24,596 nucleotides of DNA from Lachnospiraceae bacterium UBA7060 (GTDB lineage Bacteria; Bacillota; Clostridia; Lachnospirales; Lachnospiraceae). Position numbers and translations under genes: made by a program. Where the stretch lies: the NCBI GenBank assembly GCA_002493835.1, contig DLAA01000126.1:1-24596 (forward strand), in the 5' to 3' direction. A model generated the notes under the pieces. That model was given only the letters and a program-made list of their open reading frames with translations. It was not told the origin of the DNA and ran no database searches. Position 1 is the stretch's first letter. Each line of letters starts with the position of its first letter. This document shows, one piece after another, positions 15,358 to 23,814 of the stretch.

Positions 15358-17290
15358 CTAATACTTTAAATCTTTTTGAGTGATCCCAAACTTATAAACT
15401 ACGCTTCCACCATAGTCGGGGGCTAAACCTTTGACTGTCACACTTCCCTTATTCTTTCCGGAAGCGACATTTATGCCATAGATCAGTATATAGTCCGTGT
15501 CTTCCTTAAGAAGTATGCTTCCTCCTTCTCCCTTATATGTCACTGTCACCCTCGGTCTGACTTGCCCGCCGGTATAGACGGCTTCGCCAATCTGCACATC
15601 CAGATTAGACTTTGTCAGTTTCTCCAAATAGATCTCGAGCGGCAGCTTGATCGGCTCCCGCAAAGTATATGCAGAGTCTGCTTTTGCGGTAATGATTGCC
15701 ATTGCTCTGCCTTCCAACGGCGGCACGGTCAACTGCTTATTAGTCAAGTTCTGTATATAATTTTTGCAGTCTTCCTGGGTATTCTTTTCGTAAGTGATCT
15801 CATAATCTGTGCCCGCTTTCAACACCGCTTTTCCGTCTCTGACTTTAACAGAAGGCTTATAAATATAGTCATCCGCCTTTTTGCTGTCATATGGCACTGG
15901 CGTACACTCAATCGTGATACCCGCTCCGCGCAAGTCCGCTTTCGCGATGGTAAATTTCACATCGAAACTGCCTCCATAGTTCCCTTTGCCCTTCACAGTG
16001 ATTGTGGGCGCTTTCTCCGCATTAACGCCTGCCACCGCTTTGTTATTCTTATAGGAAAGAGTATAGTCTTTGCCATTCTGCAGCGGGATTCCCCTTACGT
16101 CCGTTAAAATGATCTCATCCACCGGCTTCACGCCCGCTTTGGAATAAGGTAAAGTGATGGCATTCATCGACCGATCCCTTATGACTTTATTTACATCCGA
16201 GATATCCGCTGCATTAATCTTAAATGTCTTGCTGATCTTTCCGCTGTAACCTGCCGCTGCAATGCCGGTAAAGGTCACAGCAGCGGTACCTTTATTGGTA
16301 TTCTTAGCATAGCTTATCGTGTAATCCCTACCTGATACCAGCCTTCTGTTCCCATCTTTCCAGGTAAGGGTCACGTCCGCATCCTGCGTGATTGCTTTGC
16401 CCGTATATATCTTATCTTCCAGGCCAGTTACAGTGACCGTTCCGTTTGTGAGTGCTTTTCCCGTAATGTTAAAGTTTGTCGTCTTCTTTCCAATATATTC
16501 TCCCCTGCCTGTAATGACAAGCTCCGCCTTGCCAACGGCAGTATTATTGTTATAAGACACATAATAGTCTACATACGGTGTCAACACTTTACTGCCGCAC
16601 TGCACCGTGAATACATCATCTGCTTTCTCCGCTGCCGGAGTAAGCCTTATCTTCGTACCCGTATAGGCAACGTTTTTGATCCCCTTGCCGAGCGTAATCC
16701 TCGCATTCTTCATCAGATACGCCTTATCCGCCACATACACCGTCCAGTAAAGTGTGCCAGTGTAATTGCCTCTGCCTATCACTGTCAGCTCAAATTCCCC
16801 GGTATAGCCTGCGGGAACCTGCACATCATCAAAAGACTTAGTCACAGTTTTGCCAGAATCATCGCGAGCATCCACCGCACGCAATTTCAGTTCATAGTCC
16901 GTGCCCGCTTTCAGACTCTTGCCATATTTGAGCGATCCGAAAGGTTTTTGCGGCCTTGTGGCCTTCGCGAGATGATCATTTACCTTGAGCACCACGCCTG
17001 TCGCCGGATTCCCGGAATCATCTGCAAGAGGCGCTCTTAGAATGTTGAAATTGATCCTCACGGTCTCCTTGTAATTGCCTTTGCCGGTGATCTCCACATA
17101 GGGGAGTTTCTCATTAAATGTCTCGCCCTTCAGTGTGCCGCCCGCATTGGCATTGACATTATTGATATATTTTACAGTATAATCTTTACCAGCTTTCAGC
17201 AGCGTATCTTCATCATATACACTAATTGTGGGCTTCTGCGCTTTGCCGTTGTAGTATAGGTCTGTGATCTCCTGCACTGCCATACTGCCG
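15358..17290 (-). repeat. Seven C-terminal Ig-like coding repeats
   Basis: The coding repeats share a pattern of Y-x-G-K, then (K/S)-G-x-D-Y-x-(I/V)-x-Y-x-x-N, then (I/V)-x-G-x-G-x-Y-x-G and a closing F-x-I. They cover about residues 1913-2557, roughly 80-100 residues each. They resemble the Ig-like beta-sandwich arrays common in clostridial surface proteins. The last unit reaches the C-terminus with no anchor after it. Confidence 0.7.
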
Positions 17291-20200
17291 TCAGCGCTTA
17301 CTCTGAACCACCTCGCATAGAGCGTCAAGTCTGCCTGTACGGTGTCCGTCTCAAAATTCCATGGTGTCGTACATGCCGCATCTCGATACCAGCCCTCAAA
17401 GCGATATCCGTTAGCCGTCGGCGCTTTCGGGCTGTCAATCAGAGCACCCGCCGAAATGCCTTCATAACCTGCAGGAGCCGTTCCATGTCCCTGTACGTCG
17501 AAGGTAACCTTATAAGTAGAATCGGTACTTTCCACCGGGCTCCACTTCGCGTAAAGTGTGATATCTCCCGAACTTCCTTTGACGATTCGTGTCACCTTCT
17601 GCGTAAATTTCTCATCCTGATACCAACCCTCAAAAAGATAACCCTCTTTCACTGCATCTCTGAGTACAATCGTATTGGTCTCAGATGTATACGTATCTGG
17701 ATTCCTGCTGTTGTTTGTGCCACCGTCCAGTATATAGGTAATCATGTAAGTTCCCGGTTCTTGTACCGCTTCCTTCCACTTCGCGTAAAGTGTGATATCC
17801 CCTGTGCTGCCCTTGGGAATCTCCGTCACCTTCCCAGTCTCAGTAAATAATGCATCCTTGTACCAGCCTTCAAAAATATAACCTTCTTTGACTGGATCAA
17901 CAAGCGTTATAGCTTCTGTTTCAGCCGTATAAGTAGTCGGATTTGCGCTATCGTTTTTGCCGCCGTCCAGTTCGTAGGTAATCTGATAAATCTCTTCCTG
18001 CTGTGGCGGGTAGTTGCAATATTTCTTCAGGTTCTCTAAAATAGCATCCCCTGTCTGCTCATTTTCCGTTACCCACTGCAGCTTGTTGTCCTTGTCAACA
18101 TAGGCGATAATCGGAGAATACATACTAGACAGCCCTGCCGCATCCTCGTAAGCTTTCGCTTTGTCATAATTGGACGGGCTGCTCCAGTCATCGTAGGCAA
18201 AGGTGATTCCATCAGACCCATAGCTATTCTTAAACGTGTTGACAGCTGCTCTGGATGCCTGGCTGGTCTCAACTGCGTATATGTCTACCCCCTCCAGACT
18301 GTCGATAATTCCCTTCATATTGGTAAACGTGTTCTTGCTGGCGTTACTGTCCGTCATGAAAAATACCAAAAGCTTCGGTTTTCCATCTGCTTTGGAACTG
18401 AGCGTCTCTCCGCCCACGCCTTTGTAGGTCTGATCAAGATTCTCAAGGCCAAATCTGCCCGACTCATCCTCATTCCACTTCGCGTAGAGTATGATATTTC
18501 CCTTGCTCTCTTTGGCAATTTTTGTCACTTTTTCTGTAAATGCCGAATCCTTGTACCAGCCGTCAAATATGAATTTTGCCTTGGAAGGATCTTTCAAAAT
18601 GACGTCTTCCGTCCCGGATATATAGGTAGACGGATTGTCTTTATGGTTCGTGCCGCCGTCCAATACATAGGTAATCTTATACATCCCCTCCGGATCCGGT
18701 GGAAAGTCACAGTACTTCTTCAGGTTCGCTGCTATGTTCTCTGCCGTCTCCGCCTTGCCCTGGGAAACCCACTGCAGATAGTTGTCCGCGTCGATATAGC
18801 AGATGACAGGAAATATAATTTGATTCACCGATATCCCCACCGCAGACGCATATTCGATCATGGCGCTGCTGTTGTCCGTACCCTCATCATAAGATACCGT
18901 AATGTTCTCATATCCGTTCTCTTTCTGAGACTGGATAAGAGTGTCCTTATCATGATACTGACACTCAATGGCATAGATATCCACACCATCAAAATCCCCT
19001 TTGGCTTTGTCCATATTCTTTAACGTAGCCAAAGAATTCAGACAGTCATATTTGTAAAAGATCAACAGCCTTGGCCTGCCATTTGCCGCTGTGGAGCTAA
19101 ATGTCGTATCGTCCAGTGTCTTGAACGTCCTGTCCAAGTTTTCAAGCCCAAGTCCCTCTCCTACTCTGATCCACTTTGCATATAGTGTGATATCCCCGCT
19201 GCTTCCTTTCGGGATTTGTGTCACTTTCTGTGTGTATGCCGCATCTTTGTACCAGCCGTCAAACAGGTGCGCTCCTTTGGCGGGATCCTTCAGGAGGATC
19301 GTATCCGTATTGCTCTTATAGATATACGGATTCTCTCCGTTATTTTTTCCGCCGTCCAACTCATAATCAATCCAATAGCCGTCATGGTTACAATATTCAC
19401 GTAAATCCTCGAATATCCCGGTCCAGCTCCTGGTTCCGGCGGCAACCTGTTGTACATGATTTTCTGCATCTATATATACGATAACAGGTGCAGATGCACC
19501 GGCTCCGCTCGAGTCGACTATTTGAACATACCTGGCCATGCGGATGCCGTTTTGATACTGATAAGTACTACCAGACTGAGAAAGCGTATCATAACAGTAT
19601 GTAATGTTATCGCTCCCATACTGATTTTTGAACGTGTTAACTGTACTCTTATTCTCTGAAACAGCGACCGCGTAGATGTCTACGCCTTCAAAAGCCTTGA
19701 CATGTTCACTGATTTCCTGATGCTCCTGCCGGCTTGCTGTCTCACTTCCTTTATAAAAGAACAGCATTTTGGGCTTGCCGTCCGCTTTGGTGCTGACTGT
19801 CGCACCGTCAACAGTTTTAAACGTATAATCCAGATTGTCAGCATTCAGTCCTTCTTTCCACTGGGCATAGAGCGTAATATCCCCTGTGCTCCCTTTGGGA
19901 ATTTCTGTCACCCTCTTCGTAAATGCCGCGTCCGAATACCAGCCGGCAAAGCGGTAACCTTCCTTCGTAGGCGCTTTCAGGGTTATGGTCTCCATCTCGC
20001 TGTGATAACTGCTCGGATTATCGCTGTTATTCGTACCGCCGCCCAACTCGTATCGGATCTTATATCCGACATAAGGATACTGACAGTACTCCTGCAAGTC
20101 TTCCATAATGTATTCCAACATGCATATATGAGGATTCACATATTGAAAACGATTATTCTTATCGATATAACATTTGAAAATACCGCCCTCTGTATCATTC

Positions 20201-23031
20201 AGCACAAAGCCTGCCGCGTCCATATAGGCCTGCCGATACGCTTCATAAGCACCGGTCGTGTCATAGCAGAATGTGATTTCCTTTGACAGGTTCTGACTGT
20301 ACGTCTCCAGCGCGCTCTTTGTCGCCTTAGTAATCTCAATCGCATAGATGTCTACACCGTGCAGGTCATGGTTCATATTTGTCAGTTCCTCTGTTATTGT
20401 CTCCAGGGTCCCGGTGTCGAGGTCCGAACCACTGTCAAAAAACAGAAGCAGTTTTGGCTTGCCGTCTGCCGCCGAACTGACCTTTGTGCCCGCCAGCGTC
20501 GTATATTCCTGTGTCAGGTTCGCAAGATCATAGGCTCCCTGCGTCCACTTTGCATAGAGCGTAATATCATTCTTGTTTCCCGCCGGAATTTTTGATACTT
20601 TCTGCCTGTACTGCGGATCTTTATACCAGCCGTTAAAGAGATACTTCTCCCTGTAAACCGGATTTTTCAGGTTTACCTCCTCATCACCTGTATACATGGC
20701 CGGATTATCCCAATGGTTTAAGCCGCCGTTCATCTCATAGGTGATACGGTACTGCGTATAGCCACAGTACTGCCGGAGATTGACCAGAATCTCTTCCGCT
20801 GTCAGACTACCTTCCGTTGCATACTGAATCTTGTTGTTCTGATCCATATAGATCATAAGCGGAAAGGTATTGCCTGTCACAGATGATTTCTCACTGATTC
20901 TGGAAAGATAATCATTCTTGCACGGAGTTGCTTTCTGGACATAAAGCCAGTTAATTACACCCGTTCCGGAAATGTTATTGCTTTCCGCAAAGTTTTTAAT
21001 GCTCGTTGTTGACGCACTAAGATTTGTATCAATGGTATAAAAATCTACGCTGCTCAGAGAACCAGTTTTAAAATAGTCGGCATGCCCCGCCACGGACTGG
21101 AACGTGCTGACGCCATTTGTCCCGGTGCTACTGCTGTTATAGAACATTAGTACGACAGGTTTGCCGTTTGCTTTCGGGGTATTCTTCCCGCTGCTGTTAA
21201 ACACATTTTCAAAGGCAAACTCTGCCAGCCAATTATCGTCCAGATTATCAACATTATACCCGTCCTTAGTTTCTTCCGGCGGGTCCACTTCACTGATCTC
21301 CGCTGTCAACACATTTTCTTTTGCTGTCAGTTGCGGATTCTGGTGCAGGGCATAGTACACCGTGCCCTCACGACACGCACTGCCGTAGATATACCCATTT
21401 GACGTGTCTGCCGTGAACACTGTGCGCTTATCATTTCCATCCGTCCCGATACTATAAATGGAAGTTGCATCATTGTAATACAGCCGGCCATTCATCATAT
21501 AGAGACCAGAATATGTACCCTTCCAGGAGCCTCCTCCACCCCAAATATTCCATTGTCCGATACTGCTGACAATATCCGTTCCAGCGCCGGCTATATTTGA
21601 AAAGCTTGCTTTTTTCAAGCTCCCGCTGCCGGATATGTAATAGCAGTCGCTTCCCTGGATCACCAAAGGAGCCGTGCTGTCTTTCCAAAATGCAGAGGTG
21701 TATGTCGTATCCGTGGCTTTGTAATCCACCACATTGCTGCCCTCCGTCACCTGCCAGTCATTGCCGTGCTCGCCGCACTGAGCCGCAAGTTCACTGTCTG
21801 TGCAAAACAGATGGGTATGCATCACCCTGCCAACCATATCCCATGTCGGATCGTCATGAGTCGCGTCCACATGATAGTATTTCCCATCCAGCTTCACCAT
21901 GTTCCACGCGTGGTTTGCAGATTTACTGCTGACCATATAGCACTCTATTCCCAACTGATTCAAAAGATATTTATATGCCAGCGCATAGCCCTGGCATACA
22001 GATGTACCGTTTACCAATGTACCATATGCCGTATGTGATATAGCCGGAACATTCTCATCTAGATAATTCTGATAATCATACTCACTGTTCACGGCAAGAT
22101 AGTCATGCAGAGCAGCCGCCTTCTGCAGATCACTCATCCCCTCATCCACACAGGACAGTGCCCGCGCAGTGCTCTCTTTAAAAGCGGCATCATCATAGCC
22201 TGTCCCGTATGTAACATTAATGCCTATAACATATCCACCAAAGCTGGTACACTTGAAATTATTCTCTACAAAATAAAGATCCGGGTGCTCATTAATCACA
22301 CCGCCTACCAGCCCTTCCCATGCAGAGATAGATACCTTATAAGAAGTAATATCGATGGTTCCTTCCCGCTTCAACATCTGCTGGTACAGATACTCTTCCA
22401 CACCGTCTGCATAGGCAGCATAATCAGAAGCCGAAAAGAACGCTATATCGCCGTCAGCTTCCTGTTCTGGCACATCGCCAAACTGGTAGACGCCCTCTAT
22501 CCTGGCCTCCACGATCTCAGCCTCTGCTTTCTCTTCAGACAAAGCGGACTTCGCCAGATCATTGCCGGATACCTGCTCTGTTTCGGTTTCCTCTTCCAGG
22601 TCGTTTTCAATGTCAGCCAGAGTGTCATCCCCTGTCTGAATATCATCGCCCGTTACATTGTCATCCTCCGCCGGAGTGTCGTCACTCGTCTGGGTATCAT
22701 CGTTCGTCAGGTCATCATTCCCTGCCAGATTATCACTGCCCGTCTGGGTATCATCGCCTGCCAAAACGTCATTTTCCGCCGGATTATCGCTGCCACTCTC
22801 CGCACCGGCGCCATCATCTGCCGCCGTGTCTTCCTCCGATTGGTTTTGCCCCCCCCCCGGCACTTTTACGCTCTCTGTCTCTTCTGCAGCCAGCATCGAG
22901 GCATCCTGCACACTCTCCACGTTACTGCCTGCTATCTGTGCCGCGTAAGTTGTCTCACCCGGAATTTGTACCGACGAGACAATCATGGCAATCGCCAAAA
23001 TAGCTGCACTCAATCTCTTTTTGAATCTCAT
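15358..23031 (-). CDS. Giant modular secreted protein: transglutaminase-like, thioredoxin-like, InlB B-repeats, Ig-like repeats
   Basis: The start MRFKKRLSAA is chosen because AAAGGAGG lies 9 nt upstream. The product is 2557 residues. A signal peptide (1 to about 32) is followed by a Gly58-61 run encoded by G10 and an acidic DD-x-QT-type repeat region (about 70-140). A transglutaminase-like domain (about 250-440) has a full triad C346 (TSVCQGY), H374 (NHAWNMV) and D389 (YHVDATHD). A YY-rich stretch resembling DUF5050 covers about 450-570. Five thioredoxin-like modules each precede an InlB B-repeat (about 605-1755), then two further InlB repeats reach about 1910. Seven Ig-like repeats of the G-x-DY / GKGNY type extend to the end. 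No LPXTG, choline-binding, SLH or C-terminal membrane anchor is visible, so retention is unexplained. It is probably an adhesin or cell-wall/peptide-remodelling protein. It is a single-gene unit with a LytTR-type promoter upstream and a strong terminator downstream. Confidence 0.88.
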   Translation of the reverse strand: MRFKKRLSAAILAIAMIVSSVQIPGETTYAAQIAGSNVESVQDASMLAAEETESVKVPGGGQNQSEEDTAADDGAGAESGSDNPAENDVLAGDDTQTGSDNLAGNDDLTNDDTQTSDDTPAEDDNVTGDDIQTGDDTLADIENDLEEETETEQVSGNDLAKSALSEEKAEAEIVEARIEGVYQFGDVPEQEADGDIAFFSASDYAAYADGVEEYLYQQMLKREGTIDITSYKVSISAWEGLVGGVINEHPDLYFVENNFKCTSFGGYVIGINVTYGTGYDDAAFKESTARALSCVDEGMSDLQKAAALHDYLAVNSEYDYQNYLDENVPAISHTAYGTLVNGTSVCQGYALAYKYLLNQLGIECYMVSSKSANHAWNMVKLDGKYYHVDATHDDPTWDMVGRVMHTHLFCTDSELAAQCGEHGNDWQVTEGSNVVDYKATDTTYTSAFWKDSTAPLVIQGSDCYYISGSGSLKKASFSNIAGAGTDIVSSIGQWNIWGGGGSWKGTYSGLYMMNGRLYYNDATSIYSIGTDGNDKRTVFTADTSNGYIYGSACREGTVYYALHQNPQLTAKENVLTAEISEVDPPEETKDGYNVDNLDDNWLAEFAFENVFNSSGKNTPKANGKPVVLMFYNSSSTGTNGVSTFQSVAGHADYFKTGSLSSVDFYTIDTNLSASTTSIKNFAESNNISGTGVINWLYVQKATPCKNDYLSRISEKSSVTGNTFPLMIYMDQNNKIQYATEGSLTAEEILVNLRQYCGYTQYRITYEMNGGLNHWDNPAMYTGDEEVNLKNPVYREKYLFNGWYKDPQYRQKVSKIPAGNKNDITLYAKWTQGAYDLANLTQEYTTLAGTKVSSAADGKPKLLLFFDSGSDLDTGTLETITEELTNMNHDLHGVDIYAIEITKATKSALETYSQNLSKEITFCYDTTGAYEAYRQAYMDAAGFVLNDTEGGIFKCYIDKNNRFQYVNPHICMLEYIMEDLQEYCQYPYVGYKIRYELGGGTNNSDNPSSYHSEMETITLKAPTKEGYRFAGWYSDAAFTKRVTEIPKGSTGDITLYAQWKEGLNADNLDYTFKTVDGATVSTKADGKPKMLFFYKGSETASRQEHQEISEHVKAFEGVDIYAVAVSENKSTVNTFKNQYGSDNITYCYDTLSQSGSTYQYQNGIRMARYVQIVDSSGAGASAPVIVYIDAENHVQQVAAGTRSWTGIFEDLREYCNHDGYWIDYELDGGKNNGENPYIYKSNTDTILLKDPAKGAHLFDGWYKDAAYTQKVTQIPKGSSGDITLYAKWIRVGEGLGLENLDRTFKTLDDTTFSSTAANGRPRLLIFYKYDCLNSLATLKNMDKAKGDFDGVDIYAIECQYHDKDTLIQSQKENGYENITVSYDEGTDNSSAMIEYASAVGISVNQIIFPVICYIDADNYLQWVSQGKAETAENIAANLKKYCDFPPDPEGMYKITYVLDGGTNHKDNPSTYISGTEDVILKDPSKAKFIFDGWYKDSAFTEKVTKIAKESKGNIILYAKWNEDESGRFGLENLDQTYKGVGGETLSSKADGKPKLLVFFMTDSNASKNTFTNMKGIIDSLEGVDIYAVETSQASRAAVNTFKNSYGSDGITFAYDDWSSPSNYDKAKAYEDAAGLSSMYSPIIAYVDKDNKLQWVTENEQTGDAILENLKKYCNYPPQQEEIYQITYELDGGKNDSANPTTYTAETEAITLVDPVKEGYIFEGWYKDALFTETGKVTEIPKGSTGDITLYAKWKEAVQEPGTYMITYILDGGTNNSRNPDTYTSETNTIVLRDAVKEGYLFEGWYQDEKFTQKVTRIVKGSSGDITLYAKWSPVESTDSTYKVTFDVQGHGTAPAGYEGISAGALIDSPKAPTANGYRFEGWYRDAACTTPWNFETDTVQADLTLYARWFRVSADGSMAVQEITDLYYNGKAQKPTISVYDEDTLLKAGKDYTVKYINNVNANAGGTLKGETFNEKLPYVEITGKGNYKETVRINFNILRAPLADDSGNPATGVVLKVNDHLAKATRPQKPFGSLKYGKSLKAGTDYELKLRAVDARDDSGKTVTKSFDDVQVPAGYTGEFELTVIGRGNYTGTLYWTVYVADKAYLMKNARITLGKGIKNVAYTGTKIRLTPAAEKADDVFTVQCGSKVLTPYVDYYVSYNNNTAVGKAELVITGRGEYIGKKTTNFNITGKALTNGTVTVTGLEDKIYTGKAITQDADVTLTWKDGNRRLVSGRDYTISYAKNTNKGTAAVTFTGIAAAGYSGKISKTFKINAADISDVNKVIRDRSMNAITLPYSKAGVKPVDEIILTDVRGIPLQNGKDYTLSYKNNKAVAGVNAEKAPTITVKGKGNYGGSFDVKFTIAKADLRGAGITIECTPVPYDSKKADDYIYKPSVKVRDGKAVLKAGTDYEITYEKNTQEDCKNYIQNLTNKQLTVPPLEGRAMAIITAKADSAYTLREPIKLPLEIYLEKLTKSNLDVQIGEAVYTGGQVRPRVTVTYKGEGGSILLKEDTDYILIYGINVASGKNKGSVTVKGLAPDYGGSVVYKFGITQKDLKY
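17300..20750 (-). repeat. Seven InlB B-type (Flg_new) coding repeats, five interleaved with thioredoxin-like modules
   Basis: Each unit begins with a Y-x-I-x-Y-x-L-D-G-G-like strand, has NP-x-x-Y, then F-x-G-WY-x-D and ends G-D-I-T-L-Y-A-K-W. Approximate DNA spans are 20748-20540, 20067-19850, 19383-19165, 18680-18465, 17985-17765, 17745-17530 and 17513-17300. Four of the five thioredoxin-like modules lie between units 1-5, and one lies before unit 1. Confidence 0.82.
22600..22800 (-). repeat. Acidic Asp/Thr-rich coding repeats
   Basis: Degenerate units such as GDDTQTGSDNLAG, NDDTQTSDDTPAE and GDDIQTGDDTLAD follow the signal peptide. DNA copies share GATGATACCCAGACG-like blocks, so copy number could vary by recombination. 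It is probably a flexible spacer. Confidence 0.7.
22849..22858 (-). repeat. G10 homopolymer tract inside the giant gene
   Basis: Ten consecutive G on the coding strand (C10 on the plus strand) encode the end of Pro58 and Gly59-61, just after the signal peptide. Gain of one G gives a TGA 11 codons later and loss of one gives a TGA 47 codons later, both before the transglutaminase domain. The written length keeps the frame open. This is the classical layout of a slipped-strand phase-variation switch. Confidence 0.8.
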
Positions 23032-23125
23032 GCCTGTTATCCTCCTTTCGTCTTTCATTCCTCTGCTCTTCCTCACTTTCATTTTTTCATTTTCTTTGGC
23101 ATGCTGTTGCTATTTTATATTGGGT

Positions 23126-23194
23126 ATTTTATCGTAAGCTTTTGTAAAAAGGACGGTTTTCACATGAATCGACCTTGAATTGCATCGAATCGAC
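23126..23194 (-). promoter_or_regulatory. Predicted LytTR-type direct-repeat promoter of the giant surface-protein gene
   Basis: Two perfect copies of GTCGATTC on the minus strand (23194-23187 and 23173-23166) have a 21-bp period. ATGTGAAAA follows, and the -10-like TAAAAT is at 23131-23126, starting 42 nt after the start of the second repeat. Spacing is identical to the site before the SPFH operon. The leader to the start codon is about 85-90 nt. Confidence 0.6.
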
Positions 23195-23210
23195 TTTCCT
23201 TTTTCTGGAC

Positions 23211-23247
23211 ACAAAAAGACGTATGGTTAACGTTATTGTTCCATACG
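23211..23247 (-). terminator. Terminator downstream of the small broken gene
   Basis: CGTATGG and CCATACG (23220-23226 and 23241-23247) form a 7-bp stem with a 14-nt loop. TCTTTTTGTG follows on the minus strand, the direction of the upstream small gene. It separates that gene from the giant gene's promoter. Confidence 0.65.
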
Positions 23248-23369
23248 CCTTTATCAAAATATTTTTCAATACATAAAACCGGATGCGTGAAGATACCATG
23301 TTTTCCCTTTGCGAAGGGACCCTAAGCCTCAGGCCGGGAAGTTTACACTGCCTCCTCAGAGAAGTATTG
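23248..23369. other. Non-coding stretch with possible RNA structure
   Basis: No credible gene was found here. The segment holds a perfect TCCCTT-TGCG-AAGGGA hairpin (23304-23319) and a GCCT-C-AGGC element (23326-23334). It is more GC-rich than its flanks, and overlapping open frames on both strands look spurious. It could be a small structured RNA or the 3' untranslated part of the small gene's transcript. I could not assign a known RNA family. Confidence 0.3.
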
Positions 23370-23644
23370 TTAAGTGTGTTTGTAAATTTTAAGTGCCACC
23401 TTTTCACGCTGTTTTTTTGTAATGTGAATATAGATCGGATAGGCGGAAACAATCCTGATAATTCCCACTACCCCAACAACGATAGACACAGCCTTACCGG
23501 TTTTTGTCACGATCCGATCCAGTCTGCGCAGCTGTTCCATCTTGTCTTCCTCTTCCGTAGGCGGCATATACTTTTCACGGATACCCTTTATTTCAGCCTG
23601 TTGTGAAGCTGAATAAGTATAATTACTTCGTTTTTACCTTCCAT
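23370..23644 (-). pseudogene. Frameshifted small membrane protein gene
   Basis: AGGAG precedes ATG at 23644, giving MEGKNE and a stop after 18 codons. A second frame continues as SNYTYSASQQAEIKGIREKY, then MPPTEEEDKMEQLRRLD to a hydrophobic segment, AYPIYIHITKKQREK and a stop at 23370. One extra A in the A5 run after the start would join the frames. From memory, this resembles a small clostridial membrane-protein family with two helices, MEQL-x-x-LD before them and AYP-x-Y-x-x-ITKK-x-RE-K after. Here the first helix runs directly into the end of the second, as if about 25-30 residues between two GVVG-like segments were lost. The C-terminus is also shorter. An ATG at 23567 could still give a 65-residue peptide. 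A sequencing error in the A-run cannot be excluded, though it would not explain the deletion. Confidence 0.55.
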
Positions 23645-23667
23645 TACAATCGCTCCTTTTCTTATGA

Positions 23668-23696
23668 AATATAATATATCCTTTATATGTTTTCAA
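23668..23696 (-). promoter_or_regulatory. Predicted promoter of the small broken gene
   Basis: TTGAAA (23696-23691) and TATATT (23673-23668) on the minus strand are separated by 17 bp, about 20 nt upstream of the AGGAG/ATG. The surrounding 23645-23814 is AT-rich and contains no other gene. Confidence 0.5.
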
Positions 23697-23814
23697 AATG
23701 ATTCTATTTTGTTTCTGAAATATTTAAAATGTATTTTCAAGTATTAACATCGATAAGTATCGTTTTTTCTTATGGCATAAATTATCCTGTTGAAAGAAAT
23801 ACTCCACCATAAGT

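Noticed and set aside
22105..23178. Long plus-strand open frame opposite the 5' end of the giant gene
   Set aside because: It is antisense to the signal peptide, acidic repeats and transglutaminase region. The minus frame has a strong ribosome binding site, signal peptide and catalytic motifs, while the plus frame shows no domain.
23129..23452. 107-codon minus-strand frame overlapping the giant gene's promoter
   Set aside because: It spans the terminator and direct-repeat promoter, has no domain or plausible ribosome binding site, and conflicts with the small gene's frame.
23283..23606. 107-codon plus-strand frame
   Set aside because: It is antisense to the small membrane-protein gene and covers the structured non-coding stretch; there is no supporting motif.
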